From contig NZ_AOIU01000031.1 in assembly GCF_000337455.1 (NCBI RefSeq), positions 81,159-121,966 of the forward strand: a stretch of DNA of 40,808 nucleotides, given 5' to 3'. A model generated the notes under the pieces. It searched no databases, had not been told where the DNA came from, and was given only the letters and a program-made list of their open reading frames with translations. This stretch comes from Halosimplex carlsbadense 2-9-1. Its GTDB lineage: Archaea > Halobacteriota > Halobacteria > Halobacteriales > Haloarculaceae. Below, piece by piece: positions 1 through 8,212 of this stretch; position 1 is the stretch's first letter, and each line of letters opens with the position of its first letter. Both the position numbers and the translations under genes were made by a program.

Positions 1-2
1 TG

Positions 3-266
3 CTGGGTCTGCTGGCCCTGATGGCCGGTGAAGTGGCCCTGAGCGTCGCGCTGCTGGGAGTGGGCCGAGTGCTGGCCGCCGATCGAGCGACCCTGCTGCC
101 CGCCGGACTGCTGCTGGTCGTGCTGGCTCTGCTGTCGTCGGTCGTTGGGATCGTTGTAAGACATGGTTGGTCAGGTAGACCGCGGTGCTGTCACCGCCGA
201 CAGTCGCCCGTCGAGCGGCTCATCGGTCGTTGGAATCGCCGTCGAATGGCCGTTCGGCCTGCATAG
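3..266 (+). CDS. C-terminal end of a possible membrane protein (5'-truncated)
   Basis: The frame is open from the first bases of the window to a stop at 264-266, and its beginning would lie outside. About 55 residues form two hydrophobic stretches rich in Leu, Val, Ala and Gly, separated by a short polar stretch near ADRATLLP, which would fit two membrane helices. They are followed by a basic, Arg-rich tail with a Cys pair. I recognise no family. The tail looks less like real haloarchaeal protein than the hydrophobic part because it lacks acidic residues. The sequence is also CTG-rich, which can give a leucine-rich frame by chance. It may be the end of a real gene or a chance frame. Confidence 0.3.
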   Translation: MGLLALMAGEVALSVALLGVGRVLAADRATLLPAGLLLVVLALLSSVVGIVVRHGWSGRPRCCHRRQSPVERLIGRWNRRRMAVRPA

Positions 267-386
267 GAAACCCGAAGAATCCCGACATACAGTGGTTGAA
301 GCGACAGATTTCCGCACCGTCACCGACAACCGCACTCCCTGCCGCTGTCACGGCCCATTTAAGTGACGCTGTCGTACGTCCGCCCA

Positions 387-1292
387 GTGAAATCGAGCAT
401 CCTGGACACGATCGGGTCGCCGCTGGTCGAAGTCGACGCCCCGGAGGGCGCCACGGTCGCGGCGAAGGTCGAATCGTTCAACCCGGGCGGGTCGGCGAAG
501 GACCGACCGGCGAAGGGGATGGTCGAAGCCGCCGAGCGCGACGGGACCCTCGCGGCGGGCGACACCATCGTCGAGCCGACGAGCGGCAACACCGGGATCG
601 GGCTGGCCATGGTGGGCGCCGCGAAGGGCTACGACGTGACCCTCGTCATGCCCGCTTCGAAGTCCCCCGAGCGCCGGCAGATCATGCGCGCCTACGGCGC
701 CGAGATCGAACTCGTGGACGGCGATATCTCTACCGCGAAAGACCGGGCCGACGAACTGGAGGCCGAGGGCGACTACGTCCAGCTCCGGCAGTTCGACAAC
801 CCCGCCAACCCCGACGCGCACTACCGGACGACCGGCCCGGAGATCCTCGACCAGGTCGGCGACCGCGAGATCGACGCGCTCGTCGCCGGCGTCGGCACTG
901 GTGGAACGCTCTCCGGGATCGGCCGCCGGCTGCGCGAGTCGTTCCCCGACATGGAGGTCGTCGCCGTCGAGCCGGCCGAGAACGCCGTCCTCTCGACGGG
1001 TGAAGCCGGTGACGACGACTTCCAGGGGATGGGCCCGGGCTTCGTCAGCGACAACCTCGACCGCGAGTTGCTCGACGACGTGGAGACCGTCGACATCGGC
1101 GCCGCCGAGGCGGAGTGTCGCCGCCTCGCCCGCGAGGAGGGCATCTTCGTCGGCCAGTCCTCCGGCGGGACGAACCTCGCAGCGAAACGGGTGGCCGAGC
1201 GCCTCCTCGCGGAGGGCGTCGCGGACCCGCTGGTCGTCACCGTCTACTGGGACAGCGGCGAGCGCTACATGTCGACCGGGATGTTCGACTAA
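387..1292 (+). CDS. cysK: PLP-dependent cysteine synthase (O-acetylserine sulfhydrylase family)
   Basis: It makes L-cysteine from an activated serine (O-acetylserine, or possibly O-phosphoserine) and sulfide, using pyridoxal phosphate in the cytoplasm. The 301-residue protein has the fold type II signatures in order: the PLP lysine in NPGGSAKDR (Lys38), the substrate loop TSGNTGIGLAM, the phosphate-binding loop GVGTGGTLSG, and GQSSGG near the C terminus. The length matches the family. The reading frame also has a GTG at 363, but I chose the GTG at 387 because the resulting start, MKSSILDTIGSPLV, is the usual beginning of this family. The gene ends convergently with the zinc-ribbon gene, and the two stop codons overlap. 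Which acceptor substrate is used cannot be told from sequence. Confidence 0.88.
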   Translation: MKSSILDTIGSPLVEVDAPEGATVAAKVESFNPGGSAKDRPAKGMVEAAERDGTLAAGDTIVEPTSGNTGIGLAMVGAAKGYDVTLVMPASKSPERRQIMRAYGAEIELVDGDISTAKDRADELEAEGDYVQLRQFDNPANPDAHYRTTGPEILDQVGDREIDALVAGVGTGGTLSGIGRRLRESFPDMEVVAVEPAENAVLSTGEAGDDDFQGMGPGFVSDNLDRELLDDVETVDIGAAEAECRRLAREEGIFVGQSSGGTNLAAKRVAERLLAEGVADPLVVTVYWDSGERYMSTGMFD

Positions 1293-2002
1293 CCCCCCTT
1301 CTCGCCGGCCTCGTCCGAATCGGGGCGCGCGTCCTCGAAGGCCCGCAGGTCCCCGGTGACTCGCCGGGTGGCCTGGCGATGCACGAACCGTCCGAGCACG
1401 AGGGCCAGGCCCGCGATGAGGATGGCGACGGCGGTGACGGTCGCGATCGACACCGAGAGGTCGCCCGCGGCGAGGCCGTTCCCGCCGAAGTGCAGACCGA
1501 CCGGGATCAGCGCGGTCCCGGCGGCGACGAGGTAGCAACTCCGCGCGAACGCTTCCGCGGGGACGCGGGCGCGTGCGAGGTACGCGGCCGGGGCGAGCCA
1601 CCCACCGAGGAAGACGAGTACCGCGCTCCACACCGACTGCACTCGGACCGTGTTGACGAGGAAGAGCGTCAGCGGCGCGAGCGGGAGCGCGACCGCCAGA
1701 CCGGCGACGACCATGACGCGCCCGGAGGCGCGCCGCTCGCCGGCCTCGACCGACAGCAGCTCCGTCGGGTCCTCGTCGAAGCGGTCGTCGAACTCAGAGA
1801 GGTCGACGGCCTCGCCGCCCTCGCCGATGGGCGTCGCACAGCGGGGACAAAAGCGGGCGTCCGCCGGCAGCGGGTCGCCGCAGTCGGGACAGGGGAACGT
1901 CTCGCCGTCGGCGACGGACGGCGCTCCGGCGTCCGCGGTCCCCGAGTCGCCGTCGGCCGCCTCGCCGTCGCCACTCCCCTCGCTGTCCCCTGAATCCGCC
2001 AT
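1289..2002 (-). CDS. Zinc-ribbon membrane protein
   Basis: This 237-residue protein starts with an acidic, Gly/Ser/Asp-rich segment of about 35 residues. A compact zinc ribbon follows, with two CxxC pairs (CPDCGDPL and FCPRC), then a polar linker, then about four hydrophobic segments between roughly residues 95 and 205, and a polar acidic tail. Such one-ribbon proteins with a few C-terminal membrane helices are common in haloarchaea and mostly uncharacterised. I do not assign a function. The ATG at 2002 is preferred to the upstream start at 2029 because it opens directly onto the typical acidic N terminus. The gene is divergent from the MutS-like gene, with about 157 bp between them, and its stop overlaps the end of the cysteine synthase gene. 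Confidence 0.75.
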   Translation of the reverse strand: MADSGDSEGSGDGEAADGDSGTADAGAPSVADGETFPCPDCGDPLPADARFCPRCATPIGEGGEAVDLSEFDDRFDEDPTELLSVEAGERRASGRVMVVAGLAVALPLAPLTLFLVNTVRVQSVWSAVLVFLGGWLAPAAYLARARVPAEAFARSCYLVAAGTALIPVGLHFGGNGLAAGDLSVSIATVTAVAILIAGLALVLGRFVHRQATRRVTGDLRAFEDARPDSDEAGEKGG

Positions 2003-2159
2003 GACACCGGCTACGCGCTCGCCCGTCAAGAATCCCGGTCACCGTCGCGGGCTCGTCGTCGCCGGCCGGCTGACGGGCCGTGGTCGAGGCGAGAGACGCG
2101 GTGGGCCGACCGCGAGCGGACGAGAAACGACTTTACCGGCGGGGAGCCACCCACCGGGC

Positions 2160-3911
2160 ATGCGACTGGAGGACTACTGGGGTATCGGGCCGAAAACCCG
2201 AGACCTGCTGGCCGACGAACTGGGCGTCGAGCGGGCGGTCGAGGCCATCGAGACCGCCGACACCCGCTCGCTGGTCGCGGCCGGCCTCTCGCAGGGACGG
2301 GCGACGCGCATCCTCCGACGGGCGCAGGGCGGCGAGGCGCTGGACGTGCTCGCCACGCGGGACACCCGCGAGGTGTACAAGGAGATCCTCGACCTCGCCG
2401 GCGAGTACGCCCTCACCGAGGACGCCGCCAGCCGGATCCGCATCCTCACGCCGCTGGGCTCCCGCGAGGAGATGGCCGAGCGCATCGACCGGATCCTCGA
2501 AGCTCGCGAGGCGTGGACGGCGCTCGACGACGAGACCCGCGCGGCCGTCGAAACGGCCTTCGAGGAGGGCGTCGCGGGCGGCGAACTCGCCGCGGTCAGG
2601 ACCGCGCTCGCGCTCTCCGAGGCCGGCGTCTCCGAGGGCGTCTTCGAACCGATCGCCGACTTGGACGACGCGGTGCTGGACGACGCCGCGGCCGCGCTCG
2701 CGGGCCTCGGCGGCGACGACGACCGCATCGGCGAGGGCGCGGACGACCGGCTGGATTCGCTACGCGCGACGCTCGCCAGCGTCGAGGACATGGCCGCCAC
2801 CCCCGAGAGTGTCGCCGAGGACGTCCAGTCCGGCGCCCGCGGTGCGGACGACTTCCGGGAGACACTGGTGCGCCACGTGACGAGCGAGACCGACGTGGAC
2901 GTGGCCCGCGTCCGCGAGGCGATGCCGGGCGAGGCGACCGACGCCGGCGACTTCGTGGCCGAGACGCTCCGGGCGCTCGCGGGCGACCTGCGGAGCGCCG
3001 TCGAAGAGCGCGAGGTCGAGGTGGCCGACCGACTCGAAGACACGCTCGAATCGGCTCGCGGGGAGGTCGACGCGGCCGTCGCCGCGGTCGACGACGTGGC
3101 GCTGTACGTCTCGCTCGCCCGGTTCGCCGCCGAGTTCGACTTGCAGCGGCCGACGTTCGTCGACCGCGAGACGGTCGCCGTCGAGAACGCGCGCAACCTC
3201 TCGCTCGTGGCCGGCGGCCTGGCGGTCCAGTCGGTCACTTACGGCATCGGTGACCACGAACTGGATCCGGCGACGCCGAACGCGCCGCCGCGGGACCACC
3301 GCGTCGCCGTCCTCACCGGGGCGAACTCCGGCGGGAAGACGACGCTGCTGGAGACGCTCTGTCAGGTGCAACTGCTCGCCCAGATGGGGTTGCCGGTCCC
3401 AGCCGACAGCGCGGAGGTCGGCGTCGTCGACGCGGTCGTCTTCCACCGCCGCCACGCTAGCTTCAACGCGGGCGTTCTCGAATCGACGCTGCGCTCCGTA
3501 GTCCCGCCGCTGACCGACGAGGGCCGGACGCTGATGCTCGTCGACGAGTTCGAGGCGATCACCGAGCCGGGCAGCGCCGCCGACCTGCTGCACGGACTCG
3601 TCCGCCTCAGCGTCGACCGCGGCGCGCTGGGCGTGTTCGTCACCCACCTCGCCGACGACCTCGAACCCCTGCCCCCCGAGGCGCGCGTCGACGGCATCTT
3701 CGCCGAGGGGCTGACGCCGGATCTGGATCTGGAGGTCGACTACCAGCCCCGCTTCGAGACGGTCGGCCGCTCGACGCCGGAGTTCATCGTCTCGCGGCTC
3801 GTCGCTAACGCCGGCGACCGGGGCGAACGCGCCGGCTTCGAGACGCTCGCCGAGGCCGTCGGCGAGGAGGCCGTCCAACGGACGCTTTCGGACGCTCGCT
3901 GGTCGGCCTGA
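2160..3911 (+). CDS. MutS-related ATPase (MutS2/MutS5-like, without the mismatch-recognition domain)
   Basis: The 583-residue protein begins with a helix-hairpin-helix-like segment (WGIGPKTRDLLADELG and a second copy around residues 35-55). A long helical, acidic region resembling the MutS core/lever follows, and then the MutS-family ATPase. The ATPase shows Walker A GANSGGKTT (about residues 387-395), Walker B LMLVDEF (about 458-464) and a downstream TH motif (FVTHLADD). The N-terminal mismatch-binding domain of classical MutS is absent, as in MutS2-type and archaeal MutS-related proteins, which are linked to recombination intermediates rather than mismatch repair. No Smr nuclease domain follows. 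The ATG at 2160 gives the HhH start; the open frame further upstream overlaps the divergent neighbour and reads as low-complexity sequence. The gene is probably monocistronic. Confidence 0.85.
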   Translation: MRLEDYWGIGPKTRDLLADELGVERAVEAIETADTRSLVAAGLSQGRATRILRRAQGGEALDVLATRDTREVYKEILDLAGEYALTEDAASRIRILTPLGSREEMAERIDRILEAREAWTALDDETRAAVETAFEEGVAGGELAAVRTALALSEAGVSEGVFEPIADLDDAVLDDAAAALAGLGGDDDRIGEGADDRLDSLRATLASVEDMAATPESVAEDVQSGARGADDFRETLVRHVTSETDVDVARVREAMPGEATDAGDFVAETLRALAGDLRSAVEEREVEVADRLEDTLESARGEVDAAVAAVDDVALYVSLARFAAEFDLQRPTFVDRETVAVENARNLSLVAGGLAVQSVTYGIGDHELDPATPNAPPRDHRVAVLTGANSGGKTTLLETLCQVQLLAQMGLPVPADSAEVGVVDAVVFHRRHASFNAGVLESTLRSVVPPLTDEGRTLMLVDEFEAITEPGSAADLLHGLVRLSVDRGALGVFVTHLADDLEPLPPEARVDGIFAEGLTPDLDLEVDYQPRFETVGRSTPEFIVSRLVANAGDRGERAGFETLAEAVGEEAVQRTLSDARWSA

Positions 3912-3959
3912 CCGCGACCGTCGCCCGTCCGTTCGCGTGGTCGTCCGCGCAGTCCGTTC

Positions 3960-4115
3960 TCAGACCGGGCCGGCCGCCAGTAGTTCACCTTCGGACGGGT
4001 CGTCTTCACCAGTCGACTCGCCGTCCTCGGTGTCGCCGCTCGCGTCGCCCTCGTCCGATCGGTGCCGTGTCTCGTCGTCCCGCGACTCGTACTCGGGCGC
4101 GATGATGCACAACAT
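3960..4115 (-). CDS. Small acidic protein of unknown function
   Basis: This is a 51-residue frame starting MLCIIAPEYESRDDE, followed by an Asp/Glu/Ser/Thr-rich tail. The start codon is preceded at about 10 nt by GGAGGG, a good Shine-Dalgarno match. The amino-acid composition is typically haloarchaeal, unlike the Arg-rich shadow frames around it. I recognise no family. It lies on the same strand as the 102-residue gene upstream, 131 bp away, and the tRNA-like structured element sits between them with its 3' arm overlapping the Shine-Dalgarno. It could be a real small gene with a structured leader, or a chance frame. The short length keeps confidence moderate. Confidence 0.45.
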   Translation of the reverse strand: MLCIIAPEYESRDDETRHRSDEGDASGDTEDGESTGEDDPSEGELLAAGPV

Positions 4116-4124
4116 GGCTTGCAG

Positions 4125-4195
4125 GCCCTCCGGCGGGGATCGAACCCGCCGCTCCGGTCGCCGACCGGCGTCACACCGCTGTGACCGCGGAGAGC
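4125..4195 (-). other. tRNA-like cloverleaf element, not a standard tRNA
   Basis: Read on the minus strand, the segment folds into four stems. The 8-bp closing stem is GCTCTCCG with CGGAGGGC (one U-G pair). The next hairpin is GTCACA-GCGG-TGTGAC, and the third is CCGGTC-GGC-GACCGG. The last is a textbook T-arm, GCGGG-TTCGATC-CCCGC, whose loop fits TTCRANY. Against a real tRNA: the element is about 3 nt too short, position 8 is not U, and the anticodon-like hairpin has a 3-nt (or 5-nt) loop instead of 7. It may be a degenerate tRNA, a structured leader of the small gene at 3960-4115, or coincidence in GC-rich DNA. Confidence 0.4.
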
Positions 4196-4246
4196 GAAGA
4201 ACCGGGACGACCCCGCCGCGGGGCCGCCGTCGGTAGTTGCCGCCGT

Positions 4247-4555
4247 TCACGCCTCGGCCGCCTCGGCCACGAGGACGTTCGCCCCCATGATGCCGAAGCC
4301 GTCTTCGAGGGTCTCCCGGACGGGCTCGGGGTCGACCTCGTGGTCGGGGAGGACGACCCAGACCGTCGCGGTGACGCGGATGTCGGTCGCGCGCGGCGTC
4401 ACGTCGGTCACGCCGGTGACCTCCGCCGTCTCGACGCCGTCGGCGTCGCCGACGACCGTTCGGACGCCGCTCTCCAAGTCCGCCATCGTGTCTCGGGGGA
4501 CCCACAGATCTATCTCCGCCGTCGCTTCCACCTGGTTCGTGGCATGGACTGCCAT
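4247..4555 (-). CDS. Hypothetical protein, about 102 residues
   Basis: The protein begins MAVHATNQVEATAEIDLWVP and continues as a compact alternating beta/alpha sequence with no membrane segment and no cysteines. Its acidic, Val- and Thr-rich composition is that of a real haloarchaeal soluble protein. I chose the ATG at 4555 because the 33 residues that the open frame adds upstream are Arg-rich and look untranslated. I do not recognise a family. The order of strands and helices could fit a small ferredoxin-like fold, but that is only an impression. It is followed on the same strand by the tRNA-like element and the 51-residue gene. Confidence 0.6.
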   Translation of the reverse strand: MAVHATNQVEATAEIDLWVPRDTMADLESGVRTVVGDADGVETAEVTGVTDVTPRATDIRVTATVWVVLPDHEVDPEPVRETLEDGFGIMGANVLVAEAAEA

Positions 4556-5136
4556 ACGACGCCCGGCGCGAGTCGAACGCGCCGCCCGCTGCCTCCGAGG
4601 GGCGTCCGGGGCGCGCAGTGATGCCTCTGGCCGACACAGCTGGCGCTGGTTCACCGACCGCGCCCGGACGCCGGAGCCGACGGACGCCGGCTCGCGACGG
4701 GGACCGACCGAGCGATGCGCGGCCGGACGGGCGCGGGTCTGGGGGACTGAGCGTACCGTGACCGGGGTGTCGCGGAAACGGGACCGTGGGGAGGTCGGGG
4801 CCTGCCGTCAGGCGGGACGGACCCGTGGCCACGACGGGGTGTCACAGGAAGAGCCGAGGTGGCTCGAATCGACGGCCGTCACCGGACTGGGAGCCCGGAC
4901 GGCCTGCGGATCTTCACGCGGCGATCGATTCGAGATTGCGGCCGACCCCGCCGAACCGAACGCGCGCAGGAATCCGCTCGCCGTCGCCCACCGGCGCACC
5001 GGCGGACACGGCGGATCCGGCACTGCCGCAGACGAGGGCCTCGGCCCCCTTGTGTGCCGGATACGCGCTTAGTTCGGTCATCATCGGGATCACCGCTCAC
5101 CTCGTGGGTGAAGCGTACTCGTTACGTCTACACGGA
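4556..5136. other. Stretch without a supported gene
   Basis: Both strands contain short open frames here, but their translations are rich in Arg, Pro, Ser and Gly and poor in acidic residues, which is the mark of noncoding frames in this genome. I see no tRNA, no clear inverted repeat and no family signature. The right end becomes AT-rich and leads into the promoter of the gene at 5231. Confidence 0.5.
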
Positions 5137-5153
5137 TTTATATTAAATTTTTT
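5137..5153 (+). promoter_or_regulatory. AT-rich TATA element before the glycine-zipper gene
   Basis: A run of 17 A/T bases beginning TTTATATTAAAT stands out in GC-rich surroundings. It lies about 80-95 nt before the ATG at 5231 (about 50-65 nt before the alternative ATG at 5204). If it is the TATA box, the transcript would have a 5' leader rather than being leaderless. Confidence 0.5.
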
Positions 5154-5230
5154 GCACGTATGGGAGAGATTGACACACTGGACCTCTCGGGAGGGTCACA
5201 TTTATGCATCGGATAGGCGAACTACGGGGT

Positions 5231-5461
5231 ATGCAGAAACGCATCAAACGGGTCCTGAGTCGTGCTCGCTACGCAGCTATCGGCGCCGCGGTCGGTGCCG
5301 GGATCGGCGGCCTGGTCGGCCGCAACGCCGCCAGCACCGGCGGCGCGCTCGGCGCCATCGTCGGCGCGACCATCGGCGAGAAGCGCGTCACCGTCGACTC
5401 GTTCATCGACGACGTCAAGGAGAAACGGGCCGAGCGGGACGAACTCGTCGCCGAGGAGTGA
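5231..5461 (+). CDS. Small glycine-zipper membrane protein
   Basis: The 76-residue protein has a short basic N terminus (MQKRIKRVLSRAR), then about 40 residues of small amino acids with repeated GxxxG/AxxxG spacing (AAVGAGIGGLVG, GALGAIVGATIG), and a charged C-terminal tail (VKEKRAERDE). This is the glycine-zipper pattern of small membrane-associated proteins that pack as helical hairpins. Its function is unknown. An in-frame ATG at 5204 would add nine residues. I prefer 5231 because the basic segment is the natural N terminus. It has its own AT-rich promoter and stands alone between oppositely oriented genes. Confidence 0.7.
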   Translation: MQKRIKRVLSRARYAAIGAAVGAGIGGLVGRNAASTGGALGAIVGATIGEKRVTVDSFIDDVKEKRAERDELVAEE

Positions 5462-5505
5462 CCCCGGCGACAGTACGAACGGCATCGTAACGGCTCGACG
5501 GCCCC

Positions 5506-5817
5506 TCAGACGGCTTCTTCGACGTGGGCGCGGGTGACGTGTCCGCCACAGCCACACTGTTCGACGTACTCGTACCGGACGGCGTCGCCGTAGGTCTTCT
5601 CCAGCGCCTCGTAGAGGTATTCCTCGGGGTGACCGTGGTCACCGTGGGTCACGAGATTGACGTGGTTGCCCGGTGCCGTGTACTCGATGGCGTCGAGCGC
5701 CTGCGATACGACGAGGTCGCGGTCCTCCCCGTGGTGGGGCTTCTCCAGGTTCGCCGACCAGGAGTTGTCGTGGACGTGGTCGGTCACCGGCTCCACGTCG
5801 TCGTGGCTGACAGACAT
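5506..5817 (-). CDS. CGCGG-motif small protein (candidate radical-SAM-modified RiPP)
   Basis: The 103-residue protein is rich in His and acidic residues (for example THGDHGHPEEY) and carries the signature CGCGG near its C terminus (EQCGCGGHVTRAHVEE). From memory this matches a haloarchaeal family described as CGCGG-family RiPP, whose Cys/Gly motif is thought to be modified by a partner radical SAM enzyme. No radical SAM gene (CxxxCxxC motif) is visible anywhere in this window, so a partner would have to be elsewhere. I chose the ATG at 5817; the frame extends 15 residues upstream but looks noncoding. It lies 66 bp downstream of the Rad25 gene on the same strand, so read-through is possible. 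Whether it is actually modified is unknown. Confidence 0.7.
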   Translation of the reverse strand: MSVSHDDVEPVTDHVHDNSWSANLEKPHHGEDRDLVVSQALDAIEYTAPGNHVNLVTHGDHGHPEEYLYEALEKTYGDAVRYEYVEQCGCGGHVTRAHVEEAV

Positions 5818-5883
5818 ACCTGATCGTAGGGGCCACACGCGAGAATCGTTGGTGCCGAACATGTTCGCCCCGTAGCTGGCTCG

Positions 5884-7851
5884 TCAGGCGACGCCGGCGC
5901 CGTCCTCGTCCTCGCCGTCGGCTCCCTCGTCGGATCCTGACGCTCCGTCGGCCTCGCCGTCGGATCCGGAACCCCCAGCGGACTCGTCGTCCGCTGGATC
6001 GTCGCTCTCGTCGTCAGGGTCCTCGACGGTGCGCTCTCGGACCTGGACGCCCTTGCCGGCGAGATAGCGCATCTGCCGGCGGGCGAACTCCTCTTCTCGG
6101 GCGCCCTGCGTTGCGAGGACGTACATCAGCGCGCGGCCGGCGGGCCGCATGGTCCGGCCTGCGCGCTGGGTGCCCTGGCGTCGAGAGCCGCCGAGTCCCG
6201 ACGCGACGATCGCGAGCGACGCGTCGGGCAAGTCGATCCCCTCGTCGCCGACGCGGGAGACGACCAGCGTATCCAGCGAGCCGTCGCGGAACTGCTCGAA
6301 CTTCCGCGCGCGCTCGTGGTGGGGCGTGTCGCCGCTGATAAAGGGCGCGTCGAGCGCCGCGGCGAGTTCGCGGCCCTGGTCGAGGTAGTCGACGAAGATC
6401 AGGGCTTTCTGCTCGGGGTGCTCCCGGAGGATCCGCCGCGTCTCCTCGACCTTCGCGGGGTTCGAGGCGGCGATCTGACGGCGTTCGTGGCCCTCGCTGC
6501 CGACGTACTCGTTGCGGTGGTCGTCGTCGGTCCAGGGGACGTAGCGAATCTCGACGGTCGGCTCGGCGACGAATCCCTCGTCGAACAGCGCGTCCCAGTC
6601 GGTGCCGATCGGCGGGCCGATCAGCGTGAAAATCTCCTCCTGCAGGTCGTCCTCACGGACGGGCGAGGCCGACAGGCCGAGGCGGTGGCGCGTCTGGAGG
6701 TTCGCGCTCCGGCGGTACACGTCGCTGGGGACGTGCTGGACCTCGTCGTAGACGATCAGTCCCCATTCGCGTGAGTCGAACAGGTGGCGATGGCGGTCCA
6801 TCCCGGCGGTCTGGTAGGTGGCGATCGTGACCGGCCGCACGTCCTTGGTCCCGCCGTGGTACTCGCCCACCTGGGACTCGTCCAGCGTCGTGTGGGCGAG
6901 CAACTCGTCGCGCCACTGCCGGACGAGTTCGCGGCTGGGGACGAGGATCAGGGTCTCGCCGCCGACGCGCTCGACGATGCCCATCGCGGCGACGGTCTTG
7001 CCGCTGCCCGGCGGGCCGACGAGGACGCCGGATTTCGTCTCCATGAACCGCTCGACCCAGTCGTGCTGGTACTGGCGGAGTTCCAGGTTCATGTCCAGAT
7101 CGAGCGGTTCGCCCGAGTCGAGGTCCCGCTCGTCCTGGACGGGGTAGCCCGCCTCGTAGAGGATCCGTTTGACTTCGGCGGTGGCCTCCTCGGCGACCCA
7201 GCTCTCGGTGTCGGAGATGGGTGCCCGGAGGTGGTCGTCGTCGAGTTTCTGCCGGGCGACGTTGCCCATCAGGTTCTCCGTCGCCGCTTCGAGGACGACG
7301 TAGCCGTCCTCGTGGGTCTTCAGCGTGAACTGGTGGGCGCGCTTCCACTGGTCGCCGATCCACTCCTCTAACGCCGGGTAGCGCTGTGGGAGTACGTCCC
7401 GGACCGTCCCGAGCAGCCCGTCCAGATCCTCGTAGGGAGCCTGCCACACGTCCGAGTCGTCGATCTCGTAGACGTAGCCCTGCTCGCCGTTGGTGTCGAC
7501 CAGCCGGGCGAACTGCGAGAGCTGCGCGCGGGTGAACTGCGCGGGCCGGTCGACGACGATCTGGCGTCGGTCGGGGAAGACGACGAACCGCTCGCGGTCG
7601 GCGTAGTCGGTCCACTCGGCGGGGTACCACACCGTCGGGTCCTGGGACACGTCCCGGCTCACGACCGATCGCTCGCGTTCGAGCGCGGCGAGCCACGTCT
7701 CGATCTCCTCGCGCGGTTCGTCGACGTGGCGCGCGATCTCCCCGGTCGTCAACACGGGGTTGCCCGCCGCTTCGACCGCCTCGTGGAACCGCTCCAGCGA
7801 CGGCTCCCCCTGGTCGTCTGTCACGCTCTCCGGTTGGCGACGCCGCGACAA
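5884..7851 (-). CDS. Rad25/XPB-family DNA repair helicase
   Basis: This 655-residue superfamily 2 DNA-dependent ATPase has an N-terminal region of about 270 residues of DNA-binding/damage-recognition type. It is followed by RecA-like domain 1 with Walker A GPPGSGKT (Lys285) and the DExH-type box DEVQ (residues 369-372), then SASPVREDD containing the XPB RED motif, and RecA-like domain 2 with VSRVGDEGIDLPDA and QRAGRTMRP (motifs V and VI). The last 50 residues are very acidic and Gly/Ser-rich, a likely disordered tail. Archaeal XPB proteins open DNA in repair, often with the Bax1 nuclease; no Bax1-like gene adjoins here. The ATG at 7851 gives a normal start. It is possibly co-transcribed with the CGCGG gene. 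Confidence 0.9.
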   Translation of the reverse strand: MSRRRQPESVTDDQGEPSLERFHEAVEAAGNPVLTTGEIARHVDEPREEIETWLAALERERSVVSRDVSQDPTVWYPAEWTDYADRERFVVFPDRRQIVVDRPAQFTRAQLSQFARLVDTNGEQGYVYEIDDSDVWQAPYEDLDGLLGTVRDVLPQRYPALEEWIGDQWKRAHQFTLKTHEDGYVVLEAATENLMGNVARQKLDDDHLRAPISDTESWVAEEATAEVKRILYEAGYPVQDERDLDSGEPLDLDMNLELRQYQHDWVERFMETKSGVLVGPPGSGKTVAAMGIVERVGGETLILVPSRELVRQWRDELLAHTTLDESQVGEYHGGTKDVRPVTIATYQTAGMDRHRHLFDSREWGLIVYDEVQHVPSDVYRRSANLQTRHRLGLSASPVREDDLQEEIFTLIGPPIGTDWDALFDEGFVAEPTVEIRYVPWTDDDHRNEYVGSEGHERRQIAASNPAKVEETRRILREHPEQKALIFVDYLDQGRELAAALDAPFISGDTPHHERARKFEQFRDGSLDTLVVSRVGDEGIDLPDASLAIVASGLGGSRRQGTQRAGRTMRPAGRALMYVLATQGAREEEFARRQMRYLAGKGVQVRERTVEDPDDESDDPADDESAGGSGSDGEADGASGSDEGADGEDEDGAGVA

Positions 7852-8212
7852 GGGGGTTTCGTCTCCTGGCCCGTCGCTCGGGGACCGGACGTACTCGGAA
7901 TTGACAGATTAGACGGCATGTTCGATGTTATATGGTAGGTGGCATACACGTATCGGTTCCGACGGGACTCGATCCGTGATTTCCGTGAAATGGCCGTAGA
8001 AACGCGAATTTACGCCGATTGGTAACCCCCATCGACGAACCGAAGGTGAGAATGGTAAAACCGATTCCGTCGAAGGCAACTCTGTCCAGGGCGCTACTTG
8101 GCCGCCGATACGGCGTATTCAGTGTATACGCCGATTCGCCTCTCTTCGTGGGAGAAAAAGACAAGAATAGTATGAGAACGAGGTCGTACCTGAAGTTCGA
8201 CTAAACTATCGA
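7852..8212. other. Lower-GC intergenic stretch
   Basis: These 361 bp separate the start of the Rad25 gene from the end of the IclR gene and have clearly more A/T than their neighbours. Short frames of 61 and 78 residues occur on opposite strands, but neither resembles a haloarchaeal protein. The main structure is the inverted repeat at 8111-8133. I see no gene. Confidence 0.5.
8111..8133. promoter_or_regulatory. Perfect 8-bp inverted repeat with 7-bp spacer
   Basis: CGGCGTAT and ATACGCCG are perfect inverted copies separated by TCAGTGT. It could be an operator or, in RNA, a stem-loop. It lies 80 bp past the IclR stop and about 260 bp before the Rad25 start, so its target is unclear. Confidence 0.4.

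Noticed and set aside
4125..4195. Annotation as a functional tRNA gene
   Set aside because: The anticodon-like loop is 3 or 5 nt, position 8 is not U, and the element is about 3 nt short. It is reported as a tRNA-like element instead.
7928..8204. Short frames of 61 and 78 residues on both strands of the Rad25/IclR gap
   Set aside because: No acidic bias, no recognisable motif, and they overlap each other on opposite strands.
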